Source: Pseudomonas benzenivorans (GTDB lineage: Bacteria; Pseudomonadota; Gammaproteobacteria; Pseudomonadales; Pseudomonadaceae). From it: a DNA stretch of 64,000 bases. This document shows positions 41,830 through 53,542 of this stretch, one piece after another (the stretch's first letter is position 1; each line of letters begins with the position of its first letter). The notes beneath the pieces are model-generated. The model searched no databases. It was not told the origin of the DNA and saw only the letters and a list, made by a program, of their open reading frames with translations. Location: the NCBI RefSeq assembly GCF_024397895.1, contig NZ_CP073346.1:4691299-4755298 (forward strand), read 5' to 3'. The translations under genes were made by a program, and so were the position numbers.

Positions 41830-44661
41830 ATGCAAGAAAGCGTGATGCAGCGCATGTGGGACAGTGCCCACCTATCTGGTGGCAACGCTGCCTATGTGGA
41901 AGAGCTCTATGAGCTCTACCTGCACGATCCCAACGCTGTGCCAGAAGAGTGGCGCACCTACTTCCAGAAGTTGCCGAGCGACGGCAGCGCCGCTACAGAC
42001 GTATCGCACTCGACGATTCGCGATCATTTCGTCTTGCTCGCCAAGAATCAGCGCCGCGCCCAACCGGTTTCCGCCGGCAGCGTGAGCAGCGAGCACGAAA
42101 AGAAGCAGGTCGAAGTGCTGCGCATGATTCAGGCCTATCGCATGCGTGGCCATCAGGCCGCCAAGCTGGACCCGCTTGGGCTCTGGCAGCGTCCGGTACC
42201 GGCCGATCTGGCGATCAATCACTATGGCCTGACCGATGCCGACCTGGACACGACCTTCCGCACCGGTGGTCTGTTCATTGGCAAGGAAGAGGCTACTCTG
42301 CGCGAAATTCGCGATGCGTTGCAGCAGACATATTGCCGCACCATTGGCGCCGAGTTCACCCACATCGTCGACTCCGAGCAGCGCAGCTGGTTCCAGCAGC
42401 GTCTGGAGAGCGTGCGCGGCCGTCCGCAGTTTTCCCCGGAAGTTCAGGGCCACCTGCTTGAGCGCCTGACTGCGGCCGAAGGTCTGGAGAAGTACCTGGG
42501 TACCAAGTATCCGGGCACCAAGCGTTTCGGTCTGGAGGGCGGCGAAAGCCTGATCCCTCTGCTGGACGAGGTGATTCAGCGCTCCGGCTCCTATGGCACC
42601 AAGGAAATCGTCATTGGCATGGCCCACCGTGGCCGTCTGAACGTTCTGGTCAACACCTTCGGCAAGAACCCGCGCGACCTGTTCGACGAGTTCGAGGGCA
42701 AGAAGGTCGAGGGCCTCAGCTCGGGTGACGTGAAGTACCACCAGGGCTTCTCCTCCAACGTCATGACCGCCGGTGGCGAAGTTCACCTGGCGTTGGCGTT
42801 CAACCCGTCGCACCTGGAAATCGTCTCTCCGGTGGTCGAGGGCTCGGTGCGCGCGCGCCAGGATCGGCGCAATGACGTGTCCGGCGACAAGGTGTTGCCG
42901 ATCTCCATCCACGGTGACGCGGCCTTCGCCGGTCAGGGCGTGGTCATGGAAACCTTCCAGATGTCGCAGACCCGCGGCTTCAAGACGGGCGGCACCATCC
43001 ATATCGTGATCAACAACCAGGTCGGCTTCACCACCAGCCGTGCGGAAGACTCGCGCTCCACCGAGTACTGCACCGACGTGGCGAAGATGATCCAGGCACC
43101 GATCTTCCATGTGAATGGCGATGATCCGGAGGCCGTGCTGTTCGTCACCCAGCTGGCCGTCGATTACCGCATGCAGTACAAACGCGACGTGGTCATCGAC
43201 CTGGTTTGCTACCGCCGCCGCGGCCACAACGAGGCCGACGAGCCGAGTGGTACCCAGCCGTTGATGTATCAGCAGATCACCAAGCAGCGCACCACGCGCG
43301 AGCTGTACGCCGAGTCGCTGACCAGTGCGGTCAGTCATTCGGCCGACGAGGTGCAGTCCAAGATCGACGAGTACCGTACTGCGCTGGACAATGGTCAGCA
43401 CGTGGTCAAGAGCCTGGTCAAGGAGCCGAACAAGGAACTGTTCGTCGACTGGCGCCCGTACCTGGGCCATGCCTGGACCGCGCGGCACGACACCCGTTTC
43501 GATCTGAAGACGCTGCAGGACCTTTCCAACAAGCTGCTGGATATCCCGGAAGGCTTCGTGGTCCAGCGCCAGGTCGCGAAGATCCTCGAAGATCGTCAGA
43601 AGATGGGCGCCGGTGCGCTGCCGATCAACTGGGGCTATGCCGAAACCATGGCCTACGCCACCCTGTTGTTCGAAGGCCACCCGATTCGCATGACCGGGCA
43701 GGACATCGGTCGCGGCACCTTCTCGCACCGTCATGCGGCGTTGCACAACCAGAAGGACGCCGGCACCTACCTGCCGTTGCAGAACCTCTACGAGGGGCAG
43801 CCGCGTTTCGACCTGTACGACTCCTTCCTGTCGGAAGAGGCGGTACTGGCCTTCGAATACGGCTATGCGACCACCCAACCCCAAGCGCTGGTGATCTGGG
43901 AAGCACAGTTCGGCGACTTCGCCAACGGTGCCCAGGTGGTATTCGACCAGTTCATTTCCAGTGGCGAGCACAAGTGGGGCCGGCTCTGCGGCCTGACCAT
44001 GCTGCTGCCCCACGGCTATGAAGGGCAGGGGCCCGAGCACTCTTCGGCGCGTCTGGAACGCTTCCTGCAGTTGAGCGCCGAGCACAACATGCAGGTCTGC
44101 GTACCGACCACTCCGGCGCAGATCTACCATCTGCTGCGCCGTCAGGTGATTCGCCCGCTGCGCAAGCCGTTGGTCGTATTGACTCCGAAGTCGTTGCTGC
44201 GCCACAAATTGGCCATCTCGACCCTGGAAGACCTGGCCGATGGCTCGTTCCAGACGGTGATCCCGGAGATCGATACGCTCGACCCGAAGAAGGTCGAGCG
44301 CGTCGTCCTGTGCAGCGGCAAGGTGTACTACGACCTGCTGGAGAAGCGTCGGGCCGAGGAGCGTCAGGACATTGCCATCGTGCGGGTCGAGCAGCTCTAT
44401 CCGTTCCCGGAAGACGACCTGGCCGAAGTTCTGGCACCGTACAAGAACCTCAAGCACATCGTCTGGTGTCAGGAAGAGCCGATGAACCAGGGCGCCTGGT
44501 ACTGCAGTCAGCACCACATGCGTCGCGTCGCCACCGCGCACAAGAAGACACTGTTCCTCGAGTACGCCGGTCGTGATGCTTCCGCAGCGCCTGCCTGTGG
44601 TTATGCCTCGATGCACGCCGAGCAGCAGGAAAAACTGCTGCAAGACGCTTTCACCGTTTAA
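41830..44661 (+). CDS. sucA: 2-Oxoglutarate dehydrogenase E1 component SucA
   Basis: 943 aa thiamine-diphosphate enzyme that decarboxylates 2-oxoglutarate and transfers the succinyl group to the lipoyl domain of SucB. Visible motifs: MRGHQAAKLDPLGL, GMAHRGRLNVLVNTFG, GDAAFAGQGVVMET and INNQVGFTTS, the last two around the ThDP/Mg site. Length matches Pseudomonas SucA. The SD GAGGGTG lies ahead of ATG 41830. It is followed by a hairpin and sucB. Confidence 0.99.
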   Translation: MQESVMQRMWDSAHLSGGNAAYVEELYELYLHDPNAVPEEWRTYFQKLPSDGSAATDVSHSTIRDHFVLLAKNQRRAQPVSAGSVSSEHEKKQVEVLRMIQAYRMRGHQAAKLDPLGLWQRPVPADLAINHYGLTDADLDTTFRTGGLFIGKEEATLREIRDALQQTYCRTIGAEFTHIVDSEQRSWFQQRLESVRGRPQFSPEVQGHLLERLTAAEGLEKYLGTKYPGTKRFGLEGGESLIPLLDEVIQRSGSYGTKEIVIGMAHRGRLNVLVNTFGKNPRDLFDEFEGKKVEGLSSGDVKYHQGFSSNVMTAGGEVHLALAFNPSHLEIVSPVVEGSVRARQDRRNDVSGDKVLPISIHGDAAFAGQGVVMETFQMSQTRGFKTGGTIHIVINNQVGFTTSRAEDSRSTEYCTDVAKMIQAPIFHVNGDDPEAVLFVTQLAVDYRMQYKRDVVIDLVCYRRRGHNEADEPSGTQPLMYQQITKQRTTRELYAESLTSAVSHSADEVQSKIDEYRTALDNGQHVVKSLVKEPNKELFVDWRPYLGHAWTARHDTRFDLKTLQDLSNKLLDIPEGFVVQRQVAKILEDRQKMGAGALPINWGYAETMAYATLLFEGHPIRMTGQDIGRGTFSHRHAALHNQKDAGTYLPLQNLYEGQPRFDLYDSFLSEEAVLAFEYGYATTQPQALVIWEAQFGDFANGAQVVFDQFISSGEHKWGRLCGLTMLLPHGYEGQGPEHSSARLERFLQLSAEHNMQVCVPTTPAQIYHLLRRQVIRPLRKPLVVLTPKSLLRHKLAISTLEDLADGSFQTVIPEIDTLDPKKVERVVLCSGKVYYDLLEKRRAEERQDIAIVRVEQLYPFPEDDLAEVLAPYKNLKHIVWCQEEPMNQGAWYCSQHHMRRVATAHKKTLFLEYAGRDASAAPACGYASMHAEQQEKLLQDAFTV

Positions 44662-44676
44662 CGCCTTCGCCCAAAA

Positions 44677-44700
44677 GAGGCGGCCCGCCTAGGCCGCCTC
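44677..44700 (+). terminator. Stem-loop between sucA and sucB
   Basis: Perfect 9-bp stem GAGGCGGCC (44677-44685) with its complement at 44692-44700 and a 6-nt loop, no U-tract. It lies in the 72-bp sucA-sucB gap. More likely a processing or stabilising hairpin than a terminator. Confidence 0.5.
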
Positions 44701-44733
44701 GCTGAAGAAACCGAATTAAAGGAACCACACATA

Positions 44734-45960
44734 ATGGCTATCGAGATCAAAGCGCCTACCTTTCCGGAGTCGGTTGCCGACGGCACCGTTGCGACCTGGC
44801 ACAAGAAGCCTGGGGATGCGGTCAAGCGCGATGAACTGATTGTTGACATCGAAACCGACAAGGTGGTGATGGAAGTCCTGGCCGAGGCCGATGGCGTGCT
44901 CGCCGAAATCGTCAAGAACGAAGGCGACACCGTGCTCAGCGGTGAGCTGCTGGGCAAACTGAACGAAGGCGCAGCGGCCGCGGCACCGAGCAAGTCGTCT
45001 GCCGAGGCTCCGGCGGACAAGGAAAAGGACGCCGCCGCGGCGGCTGCCGGCGACGAGCAGATCCTTTCGCCGGCCGCGCGCAAGCTGGCCGAAGAGAACG
45101 GCATCGACCCGAACAGCATCAGCGGTTCGGGCAAGGGTGGCCGGGTGACCAAGGAAGACGTGGTCGCCGCCGTCGAGGCGAAGAAGAAGGCCCCGGCTGC
45201 TGCGCCGGCCGCCAAGCCGGCTGCTCAGGCTGCCGCACCCAAGCTGGAAGCCGGTGACCGCGTCGAGAAGCGCGTGCCGATGACTCGCCTGCGGGCCAAG
45301 GTCGCCGAGCGCCTGGTCGAGGCGCAGTCCTCCATGGCCATGCTGACCACCTTCAACGAAGTCAACATGAAGCCGATCATGGAGCTGCGCTCCAAGTACA
45401 AGGATCTGTTCGAGAAGAAGCACAACGGCGTGCGCCTGGGCTTCATGTCCTTCTTCGTCAAGGCCGCCACCGAGGCGCTGAAGCGCCAGCCGGGCGTCAA
45501 TGCCTCGATCGATGGCAGCGACATCGTCTATCACGGTTACCAGGACATCGGTGTCGCCGTGTCCAGCGACCGTGGCCTGGTGGTGCCGGTACTGCGTAAC
45601 GCCGAGCACATGAGCCTGGCGGAGATCGAGGGCACCATCGGCGCCTTCGGCAAGAAGGCCAAAGACGGCAAGCTGACCATCGAAGACATGACTGGCGGCA
45701 CCTTCACCATCTCCAACGGTGGTGTGTTCGGCTCGCTGCTGTCGACCCCGATCGTCAACCCGCCGCAAACCGCGATCCTGGGCATGCACAAGATCCAGGA
45801 GCGGCCAATGGCGGTCAACGGTCAGGTGGTGATCCTGCCAATGATGTACCTGGCGCTGTCCTACGACCACCGCCTGATCGATGGTAAGGAAGCCGTGACC
45901 TTCCTGGTTACCATGAAAGACCTGCTGGAAGACCCGGCGCGTCTGCTGTTGGATATTTAA
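44734..45960 (+). CDS. sucB: Dihydrolipoyllysine-residue succinyltransferase SucB (E2)
   Basis: 408 aa core of the 2-oxoglutarate dehydrogenase complex. One lipoyl domain (residues ~1-77, lipoylated Lys in ETDKVVMEV) is followed by an Ala/Lys-rich linker, a peripheral-subunit binding domain ([23 protein letters not shown]; ~110-145), a second Ala/Pro-rich linker and the catalytic domain (~175-408) with the His-Asp signature [20 protein letters not shown] precedes ATG 44734. Confidence 0.99.
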   Translation: MAIEIKAPTFPESVADGTVATWHKKPGDAVKRDELIVDIETDKVVMEVLAEADGVLAEIVKNEGDTVLSGELLGKLNEGAAAAAPSKSSAEAPADKEKDAAAAAAGDEQILSPAARKLAEENGIDPNSISGSGKGGRVTKEDVVAAVEAKKKAPAAAPAAKPAAQAAAPKLEAGDRVEKRVPMTRLRAKVAERLVEAQSSMAMLTTFNEVNMKPIMELRSKYKDLFEKKHNGVRLGFMSFFVKAATEALKRQPGVNASIDGSDIVYHGYQDIGVAVSSDRGLVVPVLRNAEHMSLAEIEGTIGAFGKKAKDGKLTIEDMTGGTFTISNGGVFGSLLSTPIVNPPQTAILGMHKIQERPMAVNGQVVILPMMYLALSYDHRLIDGKEAVTFLVTMKDLLEDPARLLLDI

Positions 45961-45979
45961 TCCGTTTGTCCTGAGCGCG

Positions 45980-46000
45980 ACGGCCCCCATAAGGGGCCGT
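45980..46000 (+). terminator. Rho-independent-like terminator between sucB and lpdG
   Basis: 8-bp stem ACGGCCCC (45980-45987) and GGGGCCGT (45993-46000), loop CATAA, followed by TGTTTT. It may reduce read-through from sucAB into lpdG, allowing E3 its own level. Confidence 0.7.
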
Positions 46001-46023
46001 TGTTTTCATCCGAGAAGGAATGA

Positions 46024-47463
<1,440 letters not shown>

Positions 47464-47483
47464 GTCACAGGCGCCTGGTCGCG

Positions 47484-47522
47484 GCATCGGCTCGCTTCCC
47501 CCTCCGGTGGGGCAGCCGATGC
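47484..47522 (+). repeat. Hairpin between lpdG and sucC
   Basis: 9-bp stem GCATCGGCT (47484-47492) with AGCCGATGC (47514-47522), enclosing a second CCCC/GGGG stem (47498-47501 with 47509-47512). No U-tract. It lies 21 bp after the lpdG stop, in a 219-bp gap without a gene, and is likely an mRNA processing or stability element. Confidence 0.5.
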
Positions 47523-47682
47523 TGGCGACAGCAGGACAATAAGAACCACGGCGATCTGCCCGCGTCGGCCCAGGCTTGGCGCGGAACGTACGTCGGACTG
47601 CTCTCGATTGCAGTCACAGGTGGTGCGGCACCATAAGTGCAGCACCGAATGCGCAATACCCAAACGAAGACGGTAGACAAGC

Positions 47683-48849
47683 ATGAATCTCCATGAGTAT
47701 CAGGGTAAGCAGCTGTTCGCTGAATACGGCCTGCCCGTATCCAAGGGCTTCGCCGTAGACACCCCGGAAGAAGCGGCAGCAGCCTGCGAGAAAATTGGTG
47801 GCAGTGAGTGGGTCGTAAAGGCTCAAGTGCATGCCGGTGGCCGCGGCAAGGCGGGCGGCGTGAAGCTGGTCAAGAGCAAGGAAGACGCTAAGGCCTTCGC
47901 CGCCAACTGGCTGGGCAAGCGTCTGGTGACCTACCAGACTGACGCCAACGGCCAGCCGGTCAGCAAGATCCTGGTTGAGTCCTGCACCGACATCGCCAAG
48001 GAACTGTACCTGGGCGCGGTCGTCGACCGTTCCAGCCGCCGCATCGTGTTCATGGCTTCCACCGAAGGTGGCGTGGACATCGAGAAAGTGGCCCACGACA
48101 CCCCTGAGAAGATCCTCAAGGCCACCATCGACCCGCTGGTCGGCGCGCAGCCGTTCCAGGGCCGCGAGCTGGCCTTCCAGCTGGGCCTGCAGGGTGACCA
48201 GATCAAGCAGTTCACCCACATCTTCGTTGGCCTGGCCAAGCTGTTCCAGGACTACGACCTGGCCCTGCTGGAAGTCAACCCGCTGGTGATCAAGGCCGAT
48301 GGCAACCTGCACTGCCTGGACGCCAAGATCAACATCGACAGCAACGCCATGTACCGTCAGCCGAAGCTGCGCGCCATGCACGACCCGTCCCAGGACGATC
48401 CGCGCGAGGCCCACGCCGCCAAGTTCGAACTGAACTACGTCGCGCTGGAAGGCAACATCGGCTGCATGGTCAACGGCGCTGGCCTGGCCATGGGCACCAT
48501 GGACATCGTCAATCTGCACGGCGGTCAGCCGGCCAACTTCCTCGACGTAGGCGGCGGCGCGACCAAAGAGCGCGTGACCGAAGCGTTCAAGATCATCCTC
48601 TCCGACGACAACGTCAAAGCCGTTCTGGTGAACATCTTCGGCGGCATCGTGCGTTGCGACATGATTGCCGAAGGCATCATCGGTGCCGTGAAGGAAGTTG
48701 GCGTGAAGATCCCGGTCGTGGTTCGCCTCGAAGGCAACAACGCGGAACTGGGTGCCAAAGTACTGGCTGAAAGTGGCTTGAACATCATCGCGGCAACCAG
48801 CCTGACCGACGCTGCTCAGCAAGTCGTCAAAGCTGCGGAGGGCAAGTAA
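47683..48849 (+). CDS. sucC: Succinyl-CoA synthetase subunit beta SucC
   Basis: 388 aa ATP-grasp subunit. N-terminal [38 protein letters not shown] (nucleotide loop) and [19 protein letters not shown] in the CoA-ligase-like part are typical. With SucD it converts succinyl-CoA to succinate with substrate-level phosphorylation. The stop overlaps the sucD ATG (TAATG). The SD at the start is weak. Confidence 0.99.
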   Translation: MNLHEYQGKQLFAEYGLPVSKGFAVDTPEEAAAACEKIGGSEWVVKAQVHAGGRGKAGGVKLVKSKEDAKAFAANWLGKRLVTYQTDANGQPVSKILVESCTDIAKELYLGAVVDRSSRRIVFMASTEGGVDIEKVAHDTPEKILKATIDPLVGAQPFQGRELAFQLGLQGDQIKQFTHIFVGLAKLFQDYDLALLEVNPLVIKADGNLHCLDAKINIDSNAMYRQPKLRAMHDPSQDDPREAHAAKFELNYVALEGNIGCMVNGAGLAMGTMDIVNLHGGQPANFLDVGGGATKERVTEAFKIILSDDNVKAVLVNIFGGIVRCDMIAEGIIGAVKEVGVKIPVVVRLEGNNAELGAKVLAESGLNIIAATSLTDAAQQVVKAAEGK

Positions 48850-49736
48850 TGAGCGTCCTGATCAATAAAGACACCAAGGTAATCTGCCAGGGCTTCACCG
48901 GCTCGCAGGGTACTTTCCACTCCGAACAAGCCATCGCCTACGGCACCCAGATGGTTGGCGGCGTGACCCCGGGCAAGGGCGGCACCACCCACCTCGGCCT
49001 GCCGGTGTTCAACACCGTCAAGGAAGCGGTCGAGCAGACCGGCGCCACCGCCAGCGTGATCTACGTACCGGCTCCGTTCTGCAAGGACTCGATCCTTGAA
49101 GCGGCCATGGGCGGCATCAAGCTGATCGTCTGCATCACCGAAGGCATCGCGACCATCGACATGCTCGAAGCCAAGGTCAAGTGCGACGAGCTGGGCGTGG
49201 TCCTGATCGGCCCGAACTGCCCGGGCGTGATCACTCCTGGCGAGTGCAAGATCGGCATCATGCCGGGCCACATCCACCTGCCGGGCAAGGTCGGTATCGT
49301 GTCGCGCTCCGGCACCCTGACCTATGAAGCCGTCAAGCAGACCACCGACGCCGGTTTCGGCCAGTCGACCTGCGTGGGCATCGGTGGCGACCCGATTCCG
49401 GGTTCCAACTTCATCGATATCCTCAAGCTGTTCCAGGAAGACCCGAAGACCGAGGCGATCGTGATGATCGGCGAGATCGGCGGCAGCGCCGAGGAAGAAG
49501 CCGCGGCCTTCATCAAGGCCAACGTGACCAAGCCGGTGGTGTCCTACATCGCTGGTGTGACTGCCCCGGCGGGCAAGCGCATGGGCCATGCCGGCGCGAT
49601 CATCTCCGGCGGCAAGGGCACTGCAGACGAGAAGTTCGCCGCCCTGCAGGACGCCGGTGTGAAGACCGTGCGTTCGCTGGCCGACATCGGCAAGGCCCTG
49701 GCCGAGCTGACCGGTTGGGAAGTCAAGAACGCCTAA
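48849..49736 (+). CDS. sucD: Succinyl-CoA synthetase subunit alpha SucD
   Basis: 295 aa; contains the CoA-binding domain ([15 protein letters not shown]) and the phosphorylated His in [12 protein letters not shown]. It completes succinyl-CoA synthetase. The ATG shares a base with the sucC stop, preceded by GGAGG. It is the last gene of the sdh-suc block and is closed by a strong terminator at 49752-49779. Confidence 0.99.
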   Translation: MSVLINKDTKVICQGFTGSQGTFHSEQAIAYGTQMVGGVTPGKGGTTHLGLPVFNTVKEAVEQTGATASVIYVPAPFCKDSILEAAMGGIKLIVCITEGIATIDMLEAKVKCDELGVVLIGPNCPGVITPGECKIGIMPGHIHLPGKVGIVSRSGTLTYEAVKQTTDAGFGQSTCVGIGGDPIPGSNFIDILKLFQEDPKTEAIVMIGEIGGSAEEEAAAFIKANVTKPVVSYIAGVTAPAGKRMGHAGAIISGGKGTADEKFAALQDAGVKTVRSLADIGKALAELTGWEVKNA

Positions 49737-49751
49737 GGCGCACTTGATCGA

Positions 49752-49779
49752 CAAAAGGCCACCTTCGGGTGGCCTTTTG
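49752..49779 (+). terminator. Rho-independent terminator after sucD
   Basis: 12-bp stem CAAAAGGCCACC (49752-49763), TTCG tetraloop, complement at 49768-49779, followed by TTTTT. A very stable terminator closing the TCA block. Confidence 0.96.
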
Positions 49780-49837
49780 TTTTTAGGCTCATGCAGGTCG
49801 CTCCTGAGTGATCCGCTGCGCAGCGGGGGTTATAGAC

Positions 49838-49864
49838 TCAAGCGATGGGCTGCCGCAGCCGATA
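49838..49864 (+). promoter_or_regulatory. Candidate FliA (sigma-28) promoter of the chemoreceptor
   Basis: TCAAG (49838-49842), 15-nt spacer, GCCGATA (49858-49864). The -10 is a perfect FliA element; the spacer is 1-2 nt longer than usual. It lies 62 bp before the chemoreceptor ATG, an appropriate position for a motility-regulon gene. Confidence 0.5.
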
Positions 49865-49926
49865 CGCAGCATAGGCGCGAACATGGCGCCCATGGCCCTA
49901 CTCCTGTCGCCAGAGGATGCCTGCTT

Positions 49927-51888
49927 ATGCGCTGGTTCGCCGATCTGCGGATTGCCTACAAGATGGCCATAGTGCCGACCGTGCTCTGCACCCTGCTGAT
50001 CGTGCTGGGCATTGTGTCCGCGCTGTCGCTGCGCAGCATTGCCGATCGGGTCGAGGTGGTTACCCGCGACCTGGGGCCGAGTATGGACCAGGTGGCGCAG
50101 GTCACCGACAGCATGGCGCGCCTGCAGTTGGCCGTGAGCCAGTACGCACGCAGTGGCGACGCCAATGCCGAAACACGCTTCAACGAACTGGATCAACAGC
50201 TGGCGCAGGCGCTGGCGAGCGCCGGCGAGCGCTTGCAGGACCCCGTTCAGAGTCGCCTGTTGGCGCAGATCGAAGACCTGCGCGTGCAGTACAGCCGCCT
50301 GTTCCGTGAGCAGCTGGTCCCCCTCAGTCAGCAGCGCCAGGCGCTGATCGTTGGCGAGCTGAGCGAGCACGGGCCGGCGATCGAGAAGGTGCTGTCGGCG
50401 GTGCTGAGCGATGCCCAGATGAGCTTTAACCTGGACGCGGTGTTCTATTCCAGCGCGGGCATGCGCAACCTGTTGCTGGGCAGTCAGTACCTCTACCAGT
50501 TCCTGCAGGAGACCCAGGCCGAACAGGCCAAGTCCTTCGCCCGAGAGCTGGACAATGCCCAGCGCATGATCGGGGTGCTGCGCGACCGCGGTGGCAGCGA
50601 GCGCCTGACCAAGCAACTGACTGAGGCCCTGGCCAGCCTGGAGCGCTACAAGAGCGCCGCCGCCAAGGTGGTCGAGCTGGTCGATGCGCGCAACGCGACC
50701 CTGGTGCAGATGGACCTTATCGACCCGCAGATCGCCGACCTGGCCAATCGCTTGCAGCAGAGCCTGATGGACTCGATGCAGCAGGCGGGCAGCGCCGCCG
50801 ACGCTACCGTCTCGCATGTCAGCCGCCTGCTCTGGGGCGTGGTGTTGGCCGCGGTGCTGTTCGGCGTGCTGGTGGCTTACGGGGTCGCCGCGGCATTGCT
50901 GCGCACGCTCCGGCAGATCAACCTGATGTTGCAGGACATGGCGGAGGGCGAGGGCGATCTGACCAAGCGTCTGCCGGTGCTGGGCAAGGACGACCTGGGC
51001 CAGTTGGCCGCGAGCTTCAACACCTTCGTCGAGAAGATTCGCGGCACGGTGGCCGAGGTCGCCCAGGCCTCGCGAACCCTTGAGGACGCCGGCGAAGACC
51101 TGCAGGTTTCAACGCAGCGGGCGCATCAGAACGTCGAACTGCAGCATCAGGAGAGCGCGCAAGTCGCCTCGGCCATGACCCAGATGGCCGCCAGTGCCCA
51201 GCAGATGGCCCAGAGCGCAACCCACGGCCAGCAGCTGTCGGGCGACGCCCGCCGCGCCGCCGATGAGGGACTCAGCCGTGTCCAGGGCAATCGCCAGGCC
51301 ATGCACAGCCTGACCGACAAGGTCGCTCGCCTGGCCGAGGTGATCGAGGCTCTGGGCGCCGACAGCGAGCGAATCGGCTCGGTCCTGGCGGTGATCCGCA
51401 GCATCGCCGAACAGACCAATCTGCTCGCGCTTAACGCCGCCATCGAGGCGGCGCGGGCCGGCGATCAGGGGCGTGGCTTCGCCGTGGTGGCCGATGAGGT
51501 ACGCAGTCTGGCGCAGCGCACCCAGGTCTCCACCGAGGAAATTCAATCGATCATTCAGTCGCTGCAAAACCGCAGCCAGTCCTCCATGGACATGATGGGC
51601 GAGAGCCGGCAGGCGGTAGATCTCGCGAGCACCAGTGTGGAGCAAGCCAGTGCTTCGCTGCAGCGCATCACCGCGGCGGTGGATGCCATCGACCAGAACA
51701 TCCAGCAGATGGCCGAGGCGGCGGTCGAGCAGGCCGGGGTGGCGGAGCAGGTGGGCGCCGGTGTGGTGCGTGCCAACGGTATCAGCGAGGACACCCATGC
51801 CACGGTGGAGCAGACGCGCGCCGCAGCGCAGAGCATCCGTACCCTGGAGAGCAGACTGAACGGCCTGATCGAGCAATTCCGTATCTGA
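49927..51888 (+). CDS. Methyl-accepting chemotaxis protein with large helical ligand-binding domain
   Basis: 653 aa. TM1 ~12-34, all-helical periplasmic domain ~35-300, TM2 ~301-325, HAMP ~326-378 and the MCP signalling domain with its tip at [20 protein letters not shown]. The ~265-residue helical sensor is the size of helical bimodular (HBM) domains; McpS of P. putida, of that type, senses TCA intermediates. It is tempting because this gene directly follows the TCA block, but the ligand is unproven. An over-extended ORF begins at 49744; the ATG at 49927 with AGAGGA gives [13 protein letters not shown]. Confidence 0.93.
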   Translation: MRWFADLRIAYKMAIVPTVLCTLLIVLGIVSALSLRSIADRVEVVTRDLGPSMDQVAQVTDSMARLQLAVSQYARSGDANAETRFNELDQQLAQALASAGERLQDPVQSRLLAQIEDLRVQYSRLFREQLVPLSQQRQALIVGELSEHGPAIEKVLSAVLSDAQMSFNLDAVFYSSAGMRNLLLGSQYLYQFLQETQAEQAKSFARELDNAQRMIGVLRDRGGSERLTKQLTEALASLERYKSAAAKVVELVDARNATLVQMDLIDPQIADLANRLQQSLMDSMQQAGSAADATVSHVSRLLWGVVLAAVLFGVLVAYGVAAALLRTLRQINLMLQDMAEGEGDLTKRLPVLGKDDLGQLAASFNTFVEKIRGTVAEVAQASRTLEDAGEDLQVSTQRAHQNVELQHQESAQVASAMTQMAASAQQMAQSATHGQQLSGDARRAADEGLSRVQGNRQAMHSLTDKVARLAEVIEALGADSERIGSVLAVIRSIAEQTNLLALNAAIEAARAGDQGRGFAVVADEVRSLAQRTQVSTEEIQSIIQSLQNRSQSSMDMMGESRQAVDLASTSVEQASASLQRITAAVDAIDQNIQQMAEAAVEQAGVAEQVGAGVVRANGISEDTHATVEQTRAAAQSIRTLESRLNGLIEQFRI

Positions 51889-52007
51889 ATGGCGCGGTAA
51901 CGGCTCTTCTTCAGTCGGCAGGCTTTTACAGCAAGGCGACATCCGGTTTCAGGAATTCGACGCCGCGACCGGCGCCGCTCGCGCGCTCCCGGCCAGTGCA
52001 TTAGGGT

Positions 52008-52042
52008 GCGCCGCCGCCGGCCCCACAAGGGCCACGCGGCGC
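52008..52042 (+). terminator. Hairpin in the chemoreceptor-brnQ gap
   Basis: GCGCCGC (52008-52014) pairs with GCGGCGC (52036-52042), and inside it GGCCC (52019-52023) pairs with GGGCC (52029-52033). No U-tract. Possibly a factor-dependent terminator or brnQ leader structure. Confidence 0.4.
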
Positions 52043-52137
52043 CCCATAGCCCGCGTCCATCCGACAGGCGTCCTTCCCCTCACCACAGGGAATATCTGCA
52101 CCCCCTCAAGAACTCCTGCTTTGGTACTGCTCCTTCG

Positions 52138-53451
52138 ATGAAAGCGTTGAAAACACCGGATATCCTGGCCCTCGGCTTCATGACCTTTGCGCTGTTTCTG
52201 GGCGCCGGCAACATCATCTTCCCCCCTAGCGCCGGCATGGCCGCCGGTGAAAACCTGGGCGCGGCGTCGCTCGGTTTCCTCCTGACCGGGGTTGGTCTGC
52301 CCTTGCTGACCATCGTGGCCCTGGCCCGCGTCGGTGGCGGCATGGCCATGCTCACCGCGCCGCTCGGTCGCCGCGCCGGCACGCTCTTCGCAGTGGCTGT
52401 GTACCTGGCCATTGGCCCGCTGTTCGCCACCCCCCGTACCGCCGTGGTCTCGTTCGAAATGGGCGTGGCACCCTTCACCGGCAACAGCGGCACGCCGCTA
52501 CTGGTCTACACCCTGATGTATTTCGCTGCCGTGTTGTTCCTGTCGCTGAACCCGGGACGCCTGGTGGACCGCATCGGCAAGTTCATCACCCCGGTACTGT
52601 TGGCGGGGCTGCTGGTGCTCGGTGGTGCGGCCCTGTTTGCACCGGCCGGCGCCATCGGCGAAACGGCCGAAGCCTATCGGGCCGCCCCCTTCGTGCAGGG
52701 CTTTCTGCAGGGCTACCTGACCATGGATACCCTAGGTGCGCTGGTGTTCGGCATCGTGATTGCCACGGCCATCCGTGACCGCGGCGTGACCGAACGGGGC
52801 CTGATTACCCGCTACTCGGTAATCGCTGGCCTGGTCGCCGCACTTGGCCTGTCACTGGTGTATCTGGCCCTGTTCTACCTCGGCGCGACTAGCCAGGGCA
52901 TCGCCGGCGAGGCACAGAATGGCGTGCAGATACTCACGGCCTACGTGCAGCACACCTTTGGCACCCCAGGCAGCCTGTTGCTCGCCCTGGTGATCACCCT
53001 CGCATGCCTGACCACTGCCGTAGGCCTGTTGGCGGCCTGTGGCGAGTTTTTCAGCGACCTGCTGCCGGTTTCCTACCGCGCGGTGGTGGTGGGGCTCGGG
53101 TTGTTCAGTCTGCTGGTGGCCAACCAGGGACTGACCCAGTTGATCAGTGTTTCGGTGCCGGTACTGGTCGGCCTCTATCCCTTGGCCATCGTCCTGGTTG
53201 CCCTGAGTCTGCTCGACAGCCTGTGGTTGTCGCCGCGGCGGGTCTTCGTGCCCGTCATGACGGTGACCCTGTTGTTCGGACTGGCCGACGGCATCGCCGC
53301 GGCAGGCTTCAAGCACTGGGTCCCCGCACTGCTCGGTGAGCTGCCGCTGGCCGAGCACGGGCTGGGCTGGCTGGTACCGGTGCTGGCGACGCTGTTGCTG
53401 GTGACGCTGCTCGACCGTCTGCTCGGCGCGCCGCAGCGCGTCCCGGCCTGA
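52138..53451 (+). CDS. brnQ: Branched-chain amino acid:cation symporter BrnQ
   Basis: 437 aa with about 12 TM helices, LIVCS family: Na+-coupled uptake of Leu/Ile/Val. Early motifs PDILALGFMTFALFLGAGNI and FPPSAG and the segment ATPRTAVVSFEMGVAPF are characteristic. The ORF extends to 52006, but ATG 52138 gives the family N-terminus; no good SD is visible. In P. aeruginosa brnQ likewise follows sucD, here with a chemoreceptor gene inserted between them. Confidence 0.95.
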   Translation: MKALKTPDILALGFMTFALFLGAGNIIFPPSAGMAAGENLGAASLGFLLTGVGLPLLTIVALARVGGGMAMLTAPLGRRAGTLFAVAVYLAIGPLFATPRTAVVSFEMGVAPFTGNSGTPLLVYTLMYFAAVLFLSLNPGRLVDRIGKFITPVLLAGLLVLGGAALFAPAGAIGETAEAYRAAPFVQGFLQGYLTMDTLGALVFGIVIATAIRDRGVTERGLITRYSVIAGLVAALGLSLVYLALFYLGATSQGIAGEAQNGVQILTAYVQHTFGTPGSLLLALVITLACLTTAVGLLAACGEFFSDLLPVSYRAVVVGLGLFSLLVANQGLTQLISVSVPVLVGLYPLAIVLVALSLLDSLWLSPRRVFVPVMTVTLLFGLADGIAAAGFKHWVPALLGELPLAEHGLGWLVPVLATLLLVTLLDRLLGAPQRVPA

Positions 53452-53467
53452 CACCAGGCGCTGATCT

Positions 53468-53493
53468 GCCCCGGGTGGCTTACCAACCGGGGC
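53468..53493. terminator. Hairpin between brnQ and convergent chemoreceptor
   Basis: GCCCCGG (53468-53474) pairs with CCGGGGC (53487-53493), with an inner TGG/CCA pair. No U-tract. A weak candidate for the end of brnQ or the opposing gene. Confidence 0.45.
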
Positions 53494-53542
53494 CGTCATG
53501 GCGGACTCGACCAATCCGCCGGGACCGCCGCATCGACGCCAG

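Noticed and set aside
41630..41845. 71-codon ORF in the sdhB-sucA gap
   Set aside because: No SD, overlaps the hairpin and the sucA start in another frame, no recognisable protein.
41872..44643. 923-codon minus-strand ORF opposite sucA
   Set aside because: Exact shadow of sucA; no domain and no SD.
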